From a bacterium (GTDB taxonomy: Bacteria > Vulcanimicrobiota > JABDET01): a DNA stretch of 64,000 bases. Numbering within the stretch: position 1 is the stretch's first letter; each line of letters begins with the position of its first letter. The stretch spans positions 310,001 to 374,000 of the forward strand of contig JAJYZB010000001.1 in assembly GCA_021800275.1 (NCBI GenBank), read 5' to 3'. The notes under the pieces were generated by a model that was given only the letters and a program-made list of their open reading frames with translations, had not been told where the DNA came from and did no database searches. Below are positions 56,306 to 64,000 of the stretch, piece after piece. Made by a program: the position numbers and the translations under genes.

Positions 56306-57013
56306 TCACTTTGTCCCAGCCGCTATCTTCTCTTGTTTATCAGAAGCCGCACCATCCACCCTTATATCAGCAGGCAGTTGAACACCAGTCTGAACAAAAT
56401 AAAGCAGTTCTCCAAATCTGGAGGCATAATCTGTTAGTTCTCCAACCATTCGCTTAATTCTAGATTTAAAATAGTTGAACAACATGACAGATAAGATTGC
56501 CACCAAAAGCCCTGCTGCAGTTGTCACAAGAGCTTCAGCAACCCCTGCTCCCACAGTCGCAATTCCTGTTCGTCCATGTTTTGAAATTTTATTAAAAGCC
56601 TGAATAATCCCCAAAACAGTTCCAAAAAGACCAACAAAGGGAGCGATAACAGCAACAGTTCCTAAAATTGACAGATTAGAATCCAGGGAACGGGCAGCAT
56701 CTGAGATCCCAACAGTCATGGCATCCATGATATCCTCTCTATTGCAGTGTGAACGGTAAAGACCTATCTGAAAAATCCCAGCGATCAGTTTCTTTTTTTC
56801 AGCCTCACAAAAAGAAAGCGCATCATTTAAATGGTTGTTCGCGAGGAAATTTGCTATCTGTTTCAAAAACCATTCTCCATTCGTGGAAGAAACATAAAGG
56901 TAAAAAAGCCTATCAATACAAACATAAACAACAAAAACCGAACACAAAAGCAGCGCGTATAAGACGTAAGTCCCCCCAATATTCATGTAGCCGATAATGG
57001 TTTGCATGTTCAT
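56306..57013 (-). CDS. exbB: ExbB/TolQ/MotA-family proton channel protein
   Basis: A 235-aa three-helix membrane protein. The conserved region is LDSNLSILGTVAVIAPFVGL followed by FGTVLGIIQAFNKIS, then GIATVGAGVAEALVTTAAGL. With ExbD it forms the pmf-driven motor that powers TonB. It is 28 bp downstream of the TPR gene stop and 18 bp upstream of exbD. Confidence 0.92.
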   Translation of the reverse strand: MNMQTIIGYMNIGGTYVLYALLLCSVFVVYVCIDRLFYLYVSSTNGEWFLKQIANFLANNHLNDALSFCEAEKKKLIAGIFQIGLYRSHCNREDIMDAMTVGISDAARSLDSNLSILGTVAVIAPFVGLFGTVLGIIQAFNKISKHGRTGIATVGAGVAEALVTTAAGLLVAILSVMLFNYFKSRIKRMVGELTDYASRFGELLYFVQTGVQLPADIRVDGAASDKQEKIAAGTK

Positions 57014-57041
57014 TTTCTATCATTCCTCCTGGTCTCTTATT

Positions 57042-58484
57042 TTAACTGCCATTATTTTGAGATGATCTTTCTTTTAAAAGCCTTTCAAGACGACTTAAAG
57101 TTTTCCCAATTTTTTTTACTTTTTCAGTGTTGTGCTGCTCCTGGTAAAGTTTCAAAGCTTTTTTCCAATCTGAATCAGCCTGGTTCCAGCGTTTTTCCAC
57201 TGAATCAATCGAACCAAGCAGCTCAAATGTCTGAGCATTTTGGGGCTGCATTTTAGCGATTGTCAAAAATAAAGGATACGCTTTTTTATAATGTTTTGTG
57301 TTGTAATATCCCTTTGCAAGTGAGCTGATATACAAAGGGTTTCCAGGAGAAAGATGATAGGCTCGAGATAAAAAATTCAAGCCATTTTTATCATCCTTTA
57401 ATCGAAAATCAATAATCCCTAACTCCAGATAAACAGTGGCTAAATTATCAGAAGGAGCGTGCTGCACCTTCATCGCCAGAACAGTCTTTTTAAAAACAGA
57501 ACGGGCTTTTTTCAAGTTGTTCTCATAAAAGTAAGAAACTCCTAAAGAGTAAAGAAGATTCGGATTCTCAGGTTCCAGCTTCAAAGCATTTTGAAACAAA
57601 GGAATAGATTCTTTAAATTTGCCTGCGTTGAGAAGGGCATTCCCGAGATTAACTTCAAGAGCAGGGTCATCGGGTTTCAAGGCAAGAGCTTTGCGGTAAG
57701 CATCAGCAGATTTGAGATAGAGATGTTTCTGATAATAAACATATCCCAAATCTTGCAGCATATAGACATTTTTAGGTTCTAAAAGATGCGCCTTTTTAAG
57801 AATAGGGAGAGCCTGATTTAAATGATTCGAGCCGACTAAAATATCAGCTAAAATGGGGGGAAAGGTCAAGTCTTTTGGATTGAGTTTAACCGCTCGCTCA
57901 AGATCAGGAACAGCTTGCACCTTCTCACCCATATCCAGGTCAACACGAGCTAAGCCTGCGGCAAGTTCAGGATTGTCTGGCCATTTTCTCTCTGCTTCTT
58001 GATAAATTTCTTTCGCTTTTTCCCAATTGGATTGCGCCATATAAAACATGGCTAATTTCCCATAAAGTTTTCGATCAGACGGAAAACGGGAAATTTTTTC
58101 TTTCAGCGACTGTATCTCGCTTAAATTCTCCCGCACCGATTTCGGAAGACGCGAATGAATCGAAAACAACAGCCAACTGGCGGCAGGAACTCCATCTTTC
58201 ATTTCCGGTTTATAGGAAGACTCCTGAGCAATCTCTTCTGCCCGCTTATCTAAAGATGCGCTGCCTGAACTGCTGACCAGAACTACCTGCAGGGGTTTCC
58301 CATTTTTTCCAACCTTCACTTTAACCCAGGTAATTCCTTGTTTGCCCAGCATCTCTGCTTTTTTAGGATAAGGCACTCTGGCTTTTTTTAGAATCCTTGC
58401 GGGAACAAGAGAATAGGCAGCCTCAACTTTGCTGAACAAAAACGCAGATACCGCAATTAAAACAAAAAAGAAAAAAAATCTCAT
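57042..58484 (-). CDS. TonB-C domain protein with TPR repeats
   Basis: A 480-aa exported protein. The signal is FFFVLIAVSAFLFSKVEAAY. A TonB C-terminal-like domain occupies about 35-115 (PYPKKAEMLGKQGITWVKVK, SASLDKRAEEIAQESSYKPE). At least eight TPRs follow (AVKLNPKDLTFPPILADILV, ALALKPDDPALEVNLGNALL, ALKLEPENPNLLYSLGVSYF). In ordinary TonB systems this domain is at the C-terminus of the TonB protein; here it opens a periplasmic TPR scaffold. It sits between two ExbD genes, suggesting a role in the same motor. Confidence 0.8.
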   Translation of the reverse strand: MRFFFFFVLIAVSAFLFSKVEAAYSLVPARILKKARVPYPKKAEMLGKQGITWVKVKVGKNGKPLQVVLVSSSGSASLDKRAEEIAQESSYKPEMKDGVPAASWLLFSIHSRLPKSVRENLSEIQSLKEKISRFPSDRKLYGKLAMFYMAQSNWEKAKEIYQEAERKWPDNPELAAGLARVDLDMGEKVQAVPDLERAVKLNPKDLTFPPILADILVGSNHLNQALPILKKAHLLEPKNVYMLQDLGYVYYQKHLYLKSADAYRKALALKPDDPALEVNLGNALLNAGKFKESIPLFQNALKLEPENPNLLYSLGVSYFYENNLKKARSVFKKTVLAMKVQHAPSDNLATVYLELGIIDFRLKDDKNGLNFLSRAYHLSPGNPLYISSLAKGYYNTKHYKKAYPLFLTIAKMQPQNAQTFELLGSIDSVEKRWNQADSDWKKALKLYQEQHNTEKVKKIGKTLSRLERLLKERSSQNNGS

Positions 58485-58912
58485 TTTTTCTTCTGATGTA
58501 AAGGTTTTGTGGCTAAAGAAATAGCATTTAACCCGGCTGATTTAGCGGCATCCATGGCTTCTGCAACAACTCCATAGGTAACATTTTTATCCGCTTTTAT
58601 AATGACTTTATTGGGGTATTTCCCATAACGATTTTTCGGTTGATCAAGGCGAATTTTATGAAGATAAGGTTCAAGTTTCTGAACTGAAAGTTTTTTTGCC
58701 CCGACAAAGATGCTTCCATTTTTTTCAATCGTAATCACGTTATCAGTTCGATTTGCCTTGTTTTTGTAACGAGTAACAGGGAGATGGATCTTTTTCTTCA
58801 TGGCTGAAGCTGCAATCATAAAAATAATCAACAGCACAAGCAAAACGTCTGTTAAAGGGGTGACGTTAATTGAAGCCATGACATCATCTTCCTGGTTTTG
58901 AGAAACCGCCAT
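58481..58912 (-). CDS. exbD: Second ExbD/TolR-family protein
   Basis: A 143-aa ExbD: EDDVMASINVTPLTDVLLVL and LIIFMIAASAMKKKIHLPVT. The periplasmic end VVAEAMDAAKSAGLNAISLA is typical. It overlaps the TonB-C/TPR gene by 4 bp. Two ExbD copies in a single cluster suggest a mixed or duplicated motor, as seen in some myxobacterial and Bacteroidetes-type systems. Confidence 0.9.
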   Translation of the reverse strand: MAVSQNQEDDVMASINVTPLTDVLLVLLIIFMIAASAMKKKIHLPVTRYKNKANRTDNVITIEKNGSIFVGAKKLSVQKLEPYLHKIRLDQPKNRYGKYPNKVIIKADKNVTYGVVAEAMDAAKSAGLNAISLATKPLHQKKK

Positions 58913-58969
58913 TCAAACCTCCCAAATATCAATGTCAAGTATTCTTTTCTCTTTACTAAATTTCCTTTT

Positions 58970-60163
58970 TTAAAATAACATGGCAACAGTTGTAGTGTTA
59001 TGCATTCCTGATAATTGCCCTTGCACCATCATGATTTCTCCATAAGTTTCAAATCCAATGATAGGGGTTTTTACTGTTTCTTTTATTCCATCCACCGCTT
59101 TTTTAAAATCTTCGCCAAGGTAAAGAGAGCGGCAGATGCAGTCAAAAATAATTCCCCCTGACGGTTTTTTCCCTCCTAAATTTTTTACCGCGATCTCTGC
59201 AGCTTCTTTGGCAGATTTAATCTGATTCTCTTTATCACTTGCCATTCCTCGAATAATGAGTCCTTCTGGGATTTCGCAGGCAAACTGCATTGATTTATCA
59301 GGATTTACCTGTAAAGGGGCTCTTACTTTAAACTCTTTTCCCATGACAATTCCTGCTTCATTTGCAAGTAAAAAATTGGAGATCTGGTCTTTAGAAGCGG
59401 TGTTTAAATTGATTCCTGATTTTTTTGCCACTGGATCCATTTGTTCTTTCCATTCTTCAAAAGCAGGTTTTCCATTGAGTTCTTTAACAGTATTCCCTTC
59501 TGATTTCGTGACAAAAAGAGGTTTTGTTGCCGGTGTGTGTCCGTGTTTTACCCCAAGCCCGAAAGGGGTTTTGGAAAAAACAAGAGCAACTGTCAGCGCA
59601 TCTGTTAAAGCTTTATCATTACAGAAAACCCAGGTTTCTTTAAATTTACAGTCATCTCCAGCAGCACCTCCCCCAAATTTTGTATCTGTTCCCAATGCAT
59701 AAAGTATCTCTTCAACTGCCTCTTCTCCCTGGCCTGCCATTCCATCAATTAGAATGACTGCGGATTTATAAGGATAACCATCAATATGAGAAGGGAACCC
59801 TTCTTTTGCTTGAGTGATTGCATTTCTTCGGTTTTTACGTAACCCTTGACCTATGCCCACATAAATTTTAGAATCCGGGATACCGAGCAGCCCAATGGTG
59901 ACAAGCCCTTTTCCAACAATTTCTTCAGTAAATTCTCCTGCTGTTGTGCAGCCTATTAATGGAGTTGTTCCAGTGACGGCCCGGATCCCTTTAAGAACCT
60001 CAGGAAAATTATATTGGGTTCCCATAAACACAAGGACCAAATCCGCGCTTTTAACTCCAAACTTTATTTTGGCTTTCCGCGCAGCTTCTTCCCCAATTTT
60101 ATAACTATCTGTCCCTTTTGCATATCCTGTCGCCAAAGTGGTTGTTTCAATTTTTAAAGACAT
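58970..60163 (-). CDS. FIST-domain sensor protein
   Basis: A 397-aa soluble protein with FIST_N and FIST_C domains: LVFMGTQYNFPEVLKGIRAV, TPLIGCTTAGEFTEEIVGKG, then FDCICRSLYLGEDFKKAVDG and PIIGFETYGEIM. FIST domains bind small ligands, possibly amino acids, and are usually linked to signalling proteins. I chose ATG 60163 (MSLKIETTTLATGY), with a perfect GAGGAGG site; ATG 60178 lies before it. It is divergent from the chemotaxis receptor at 60305 and shares an inverted repeat with it. Confidence 0.88.
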   Translation of the reverse strand: MSLKIETTTLATGYAKGTDSYKIGEEAARKAKIKFGVKSADLVLVFMGTQYNFPEVLKGIRAVTGTTPLIGCTTAGEFTEEIVGKGLVTIGLLGIPDSKIYVGIGQGLRKNRRNAITQAKEGFPSHIDGYPYKSAVILIDGMAGQGEEAVEEILYALGTDTKFGGGAAGDDCKFKETWVFCNDKALTDALTVALVFSKTPFGLGVKHGHTPATKPLFVTKSEGNTVKELNGKPAFEEWKEQMDPVAKKSGINLNTASKDQISNFLLANEAGIVMGKEFKVRAPLQVNPDKSMQFACEIPEGLIIRGMASDKENQIKSAKEAAEIAVKNLGGKKPSGGIIFDCICRSLYLGEDFKKAVDGIKETVKTPIIGFETYGEIMMVQGQLSGMHNTTTVAMLF

Positions 60164-60181
60164 GATATACCTCCTCACTGT

Positions 60182-60249
60182 AAGTACTATTCCTTGGCTT
60201 CTTGCTGTGTTTGTGGATCCCTTCTTGAAAAAAAATAGAAATAGTACTT
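60182..60249. promoter_or_regulatory. 10-bp inverted repeat between divergent FIST and chemoreceptor genes
   Basis: AAGTACTATT at 60182-60191 and its exact complement AATAGTACTT at 60240-60249, 48 bp apart. One arm is 19 bp from the FIST start. Placed to control both genes, perhaps by a looping or bidirectional regulator. Confidence 0.5.
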
Positions 60250-60304
60250 TTGGACCTGTTCAAAACTTTTGGGATGGTATATGATAGTATCTAAATTAGA
60301 GAAC

Positions 60305-61459
60305 ATGAGTGATTTAATGACAGCACAGTCTTTATCACAGAAAAAAGAAATGAAAGAATTTTTTTCAGAGTTACTTTCAGGTCAATCTTCATTTAACCAG
60401 ATTATTACCATTAATACCACAAGAATTGAAACTTTGTTAACAGAGTTTTTTAAAGTGACAGAAAAATTAAAGCAACAGTTGATTCAAGCTGCTGCAGCAG
60501 TAACTGATTCATCCGCTTTATCCCGGCAGCTGACGGCTACCGTTGAAGAAATCGCAAAAGGAATGGAGTCTCAGCTTAAAAGTGTTCTGGAAGTATCAAG
60601 AATTGTTTCAGATACTTCAGAAATTTTTAAAAGCGTCGTTGAAAAATCGGGTGAAACCTCTCTGCTTTCTTCTCAAACAACTCAAGCTGCTCGTCACGGG
60701 GCAGAACTTATTTCTCTCTCAGGCAAAGCAATTCAAGAAGTAAAAGCGATTTCTGATAAATCTGTTTCTCAAGTCGTCGAACTGCAGGAAAGTTCTGAAC
60801 GAATTAGCGAAATCGTGGAGTTGATTGATGATGTGGCTGAACAAACTAATCTGCTGGCTTTGAATGCAGCGATTGAAGCAGCCCGTGCTGGCGAGCATGG
60901 CCGTGGATTTGCTGTGGTAGCGGAGGAGATTGGGAAACTGGCTTCAAAGTCACGTTCTGCAACAAAAGAGATTCGCCATATTTTAACAGGAGTTCAAAAA
61001 AGAACTAAAGATGTGGCAGAAACCATTGATATTAGCAGAAATGAGGCGGAAAAGGGATTAAACCTTTCCATAGAATCGGTTGCCGAAATTCAAACTATTG
61101 TTGCTGCAGTGGAAAGTACGGACCAGAATGCTCAGTTGGTTTTTGATTTTTGTCAGGATATCGAAAAAAAATTCGGAAATTTAATTTCTGCTACTGCAGC
61201 AATGTCTTCAATATCAGAAGAATATACGGCTACAAGTGAAGAGATCTCGTCAAGCGCCCAGGAAATTAATTCGGCTTTTAAAAAATTAACGCTGTCCACT
61301 GAAACGATCAACACTGAATTGGAAGATTTTATAAATCAAAGGGTGATGCTTCGTTCTACTTTAACTAAAATTTTGGGAGAAACCAAACAAGCCGTTAAGG
61401 GGTTTGAAGAGTTGTATCAAAAATTTCAAAAAGCTGTTGAGATACTGGAGGAATCTTAA
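60305..61459 (+). CDS. Soluble methyl-accepting chemotaxis-type protein
   Basis: A 384-aa receptor from ATG 60305 ([20 protein letters not shown]). There is no membrane segment, so it is cytoplasmic. The kinase-control tip is [20 protein letters not shown] followed by [19 protein letters not shown]. Helical heptads flank it. No ligand domain of a known type is fused; the N-terminal ~70 residues are short. The FIST protein encoded next door may be its sensor. CheA/CheW genes are not in the window. Confidence 0.88.
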   Translation: MSDLMTAQSLSQKKEMKEFFSELLSGQSSFNQIITINTTRIETLLTEFFKVTEKLKQQLIQAAAAVTDSSALSRQLTATVEEIAKGMESQLKSVLEVSRIVSDTSEIFKSVVEKSGETSLLSSQTTQAARHGAELISLSGKAIQEVKAISDKSVSQVVELQESSERISEIVELIDDVAEQTNLLALNAAIEAARAGEHGRGFAVVAEEIGKLASKSRSATKEIRHILTGVQKRTKDVAETIDISRNEAEKGLNLSIESVAEIQTIVAAVESTDQNAQLVFDFCQDIEKKFGNLISATAAMSSISEEYTATSEEISSSAQEINSAFKKLTLSTETINTELEDFINQRVMLRSTLTKILGETKQAVKGFEELYQKFQKAVEILEES

Positions 61460-61638
61460 GAAGTTCAGCCTGTTTTCCCAAGCGATTATGTCCAAGATGA
61501 ATCCTACAGAGAAAATATCCCCCCCTATCAGGACTGCTGCAAGATAGTTGAACATTCAACGATTAAATTAAAATCAAGGAGGAGGGGGTTGGGAGGAAAA
61601 AAGGTTAATCTTTCTTATAAAGAGAAATAAAAATTCCT

Positions 61639-62571
61639 GTGAAACAACTGCGGATAGCATTATTTGCAGATCCTCCAATAGGAACCTGGGCTTTAAGCGA
61701 ATTTTATAAAGCGGGAATTCAGATTTGCAGCGCTGTGAGCGTTCTCCCCAGAACAACCCGCCCAGATCCCGTGGATGAAATGGAAAAACGAGCTCAATCC
61801 TGGAACATTCCATTTTTCAGAACAATTTCTCTCTCACTGAATGAATTCAAATCCGAATTTAAAAAAACAAAACCTGATCTCATCGTCTGTGTGAGTTTTT
61901 TGAGAAAAATTCCTGATGAAGTACTGCAACTAGCTGCTTTGGGAGGAGTTAATTGTCATCCCGCTCTTCTTCCTAAATATAGAGGTTCTGTGCCTTATTT
62001 TTGGGCGATTTACAGACAAGAGAAAACCTCAGGGATCACCCTGCACAAAATGATCCACGAATATGATGCTGGTGAAATATTCCTTCAGAAGGAGCTGCCA
62101 ATAGAGCCAGAAGACACAACAGGCACTCTTGCTTTTAAATGTTTCGCTCTAGGAATTAAACTCTTGATACAATTCATCCAGAATCTGAAAAACGAACCCT
62201 TACCTCCATCTATCCCTCAGGACCATTCCAAAGTTACTTATGCCCCGATGCCAGATGCAAGCATCCTCAAAATTAACTGGAATAAGCCTTCAAAAGAAAT
62301 TTTAGCATTAATTCGTGCTGGTTCTCCATTCTGGGGCGCTTATACCCTATTTCGGAGTCTTCCGCTAAAAATCTGGTCAGCCCGAATCTCTCAGCCGAAC
62401 TCTAAAAATATTAAACCAGGAACTCTGATCATTTCAAATGGCAGAACAGAAGTTGCAGCATCAGACTTTTTTATTTCTTTAGAATCACTCCAGCTCGAGA
62501 TGCTTAGATTCTATTCTGGTTCTGAATTCTCTACTCTCTCGACCCTGAAAGACGGAGAAAGCCTTGAATAA
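61639..62571 (+). CDS. Formyltransferase (Fmt-like)
   Basis: A 310-aa enzyme of the formyltransferase family with GTG start. The 10-formyl-THF site is GVNCHPALLPKYRGSVPYFW, with catalytic Asn and His, then ITLHKMIHEYDAGEI with the Asp. Length and C-terminal domain fit methionyl-tRNA formyltransferase. PALLPKYRGSVPYFWAI differs from the usual SLLPRWRGAAP, so another acceptor (for example a nucleotide sugar) is possible. It lies directly upstream of gcvT, which also uses folate. Confidence 0.75.
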   Translation: MKQLRIALFADPPIGTWALSEFYKAGIQICSAVSVLPRTTRPDPVDEMEKRAQSWNIPFFRTISLSLNEFKSEFKKTKPDLIVCVSFLRKIPDEVLQLAALGGVNCHPALLPKYRGSVPYFWAIYRQEKTSGITLHKMIHEYDAGEIFLQKELPIEPEDTTGTLAFKCFALGIKLLIQFIQNLKNEPLPPSIPQDHSKVTYAPMPDASILKINWNKPSKEILALIRAGSPFWGAYTLFRSLPLKIWSARISQPNSKNIKPGTLIISNGRTEVAASDFFISLESLQLEMLRFYSGSEFSTLSTLKDGESLE

Positions 62572-63688
62572 TAACGCTACACCGCTTTTATCCCACCATC
62601 AAAAAGAAGGGGGAAAACTAATCCCTTTTGCGGGGTGGCAAATGCCTGTGGAATACTCGGGAATACTGGAGGAACATAACCATGTAAGAAAAAATATAGG
62701 GCTTTTTGATCTTTCTCACATGGGAGAAATTAAAGTCTCAGGTGCAGGCGCTCATCAATTTTTACAAAAACTTGTTACTAATGATTTGGATTTGCTAAAA
62801 GAAGGGCAAGCTTGTTATACCGTCATGTGCCACGATGAAGGTGGAATTTTAGATGACCTGATTATTTATCTCCTTTCCTCTGAATCAGATAGGATAAAAG
62901 AATATCTTCTGGTTGTAAATGCCTCAAATGCCGATAAAATTTTGAAATGGATAGAAAAGCAAAAAAATAACAAAGAGGTCATTGTAAGCGATCTTTCCAA
63001 TGAAACAGCTCTTCTGGCAATTCAAGGTCCAAATTCTCAAGCCTTTCTGCAGGCTTTCACCTCATGCAATTTAGACCCCATCATCTATTATCATGGAATA
63101 CAAACAGAAATTGAAAAATTGTCCTGTTTTCTCTCAAGGACCGGCTATACAGGAGAGGATGGATTCGAAATTTATGTCAACTCAAAAGGAGCAGAAAAAC
63201 TCTGGACCGCGTTTCGTAAAAAATTAATCCCTCCAATTGGATTAGGGGCAAGAGATACTTTAAGACTTGAAGCAGGCTATCTCCTGTATGGGAATGATAT
63301 GGATGAACAGACCTCTCCTCTAGAAGTAGGACTTTCCTGGGTCGTCAAATTAGAAAAAGATGATTTCATCGGGAAAAAAGCTCTACTTGAGCAAAAAAAG
63401 AAAGGAATTACGAAAAAATTGACTGCTTTTACTATGCTGGATCGCTCCATCCCGAGAAATGGGTATTCTTTATACTGCAATAACCAAAAAATTGGCAGGG
63501 TGACCAGCGGAACTTTTTCTCCAACTTTAGAAAAGGGTATTGGACTGGGAATGATGGAATTTTTACCAGAAAAAAGCTCTCCTTTGAAAGAAGGAATGGA
63601 AATCCAAGTCGAGATCAGGGGAGAAAAACATCCTGCTCTTATATGTAAAAAACCATTTGTAAGAGGAAGTGTAAAATATGGTTCCTGA
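62564..63688 (+). CDS. gcvT: Aminomethyltransferase, glycine cleavage T-protein
   Basis: A 374-aa T-protein that releases ammonia and passes the C1 unit to tetrahydrofolate. It starts with TTG, 8 bp inside the end of the formyltransferase gene, with a GGAG site. Signatures include FAGWQMPVEYSGILEEHNHV, FDLSHMGEIKVSG and LSRTGYTGEDGFEIYV, with GLGARDTLRLEAGYLLYGND near the folate site. It overlaps gcvH by 11 bp. Confidence 0.95.
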   Translation: MNNNATPLLSHHQKEGGKLIPFAGWQMPVEYSGILEEHNHVRKNIGLFDLSHMGEIKVSGAGAHQFLQKLVTNDLDLLKEGQACYTVMCHDEGGILDDLIIYLLSSESDRIKEYLLVVNASNADKILKWIEKQKNNKEVIVSDLSNETALLAIQGPNSQAFLQAFTSCNLDPIIYYHGIQTEIEKLSCFLSRTGYTGEDGFEIYVNSKGAEKLWTAFRKKLIPPIGLGARDTLRLEAGYLLYGNDMDEQTSPLEVGLSWVVKLEKDDFIGKKALLEQKKKGITKKLTAFTMLDRSIPRNGYSLYCNNQKIGRVTSGTFSPTLEKGIGLGMMEFLPEKSSPLKEGMEIQVEIRGEKHPALICKKPFVRGSVKYGS

Positions 63689-64000
63689 AAATTTATATTA
63701 TACTAAAGAACATGAATGGGTTCTTATTCAAAATGGAATAGCTAGAATAGGGATTACAGATTATGCCCAAAAACAACTGGGAGATGTGGTTTATATAGAA
63801 CTCCCTGCTCAAGAATCACAGTTAAAACAAATGACCTCCTGTGGGGTCATTGAATCGGTAAAAGCGGTATCTGAAATTTATTCGCCGCTCAGCGGAAAAG
63901 TAAAAGCAGCGAATTCTGCTCTGGCTGATCATCCGGAAAAAATAAATCATGCCCCTTATGGAGAAGGTTGGATGTTTGAAATGGAAGAGATACAAGAAAA
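63678..64000 (+). CDS. gcvH: Glycine cleavage H-protein (truncated by window edge)
   Basis: The first 107 codons of the lipoyl carrier H-protein. It starts at ATG 63678 (MVPENLYYTKEHEWVLIQNG). The lipoyl lysine is in IESVKAVSEIYSP. It runs off the right edge and overlaps gcvT by 11 bp. P-protein (gcvP) probably follows outside. Confidence 0.94.
   Translation, partial: MVPENLYYTKEHEWVLIQNGIARIGITDYAQKQLGDVVYIELPAQESQLKQMTSCGVIESVKAVSEIYSPLSGKVKAANSALADHPEKINHAPYGEGWMFEMEEIQE

Overview
The window comes from a low-GC, diderm (Gram-negative) bacterium. Evidence for an outer membrane is a YadA-type trimeric autotransporter, two ExbD/TolR proteins with ExbB and TonB, type IV pilus minor pilins, and lipoprotein or signal-peptide-bearing periplasmic proteins. 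A fused 2-oxoacid:ferredoxin oxidoreductase, a 7Fe/8Fe-type ferredoxin and a SUF system with SufU and a Rieske protein suggest ferredoxin-centred, anaerobic or microaerobic-tolerant metabolism. I cannot name the phylum from the sequence alone. No rRNA, tRNA, CRISPR array or intact insertion sequence was seen. Genes are tightly packed, with many ATGA/GTGA start-stop overlaps and frequent GTG starts.

Layout. 1-2.9 kb (minus): CheY-like receiver, dxr, polyprenyl diphosphate synthase and an MGDG-synthase-type glycosyltransferase form one overlapping operon. 3.0-8.0 kb: signalling block with a TPR-GGDEF sensor, an RsbW-like kinase, a CBS-CBS-BON protein and a receiver-RsbW hybrid. 8.0-13.9 kb: Rrf2 regulator followed by sufC-sufB-sufD-Rieske-sufS-sufU, with a perfect palindrome in front of sufC. 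14.0-20.7 kb: an accessory island of small, decayed or mobile-looking genes. It holds a retropepsin-like protein with a damaged active site plus a partial second copy, a VapBC-type pair, an aldo-keto reductase/cupin pair with unusual codon use, a prolyl oligopeptidase remnant, a hicA gene behind a frameshifted hicB, the YadA-like adhesin, a frameshifted small gene and a second hicB remnant. 20.7-38.9 kb: mostly housekeeping genes (SufT-like protein, DUF503, ftsY, prs, glmU, ferredoxin, cbs, permease, korAB, mnmA), with sensory and TPR proteins and a bactofilin-like membrane protein among them.

38.9-43.3 kb (minus): three type IV pilus minor-pilin/PilX-like genes behind a clear promoter and a roughly 165-nt leader that can fold into a closed structure; this leader is the strongest regulatory curiosity in the window. 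43.5-46.6 kb (plus): a 58-aa conserved-looking protein, a NicO/UreH-like membrane protein, an S41 protease and a McsA-like protein. 46.6-51.3 kb (minus): pyrF-pyrE-glycosyltransferase-bioB-bioF in one overlapping operon. 51.4-54.5 kb: asnB and two paralogous Gly/Gln-rich small proteins with strong hairpins. 54.5-58.9 kb (minus): GNAT enzyme and an ExbD-TPR-ExbB-ExbD-TonB energy-transduction cluster. 59-61.5 kb: divergent FIST sensor and soluble chemotaxis receptor sharing a 10-bp inverted repeat. 61.6-64 kb: formyltransferase, gcvT and the start of gcvH.

Working together: several parts point to envelope and surface behaviour (adhesin, pili, chemotaxis, c-di-GMP-type proteins, TonB/ExbBD), and another set to Fe-S supply for ferredoxin, BioB and KorAB.
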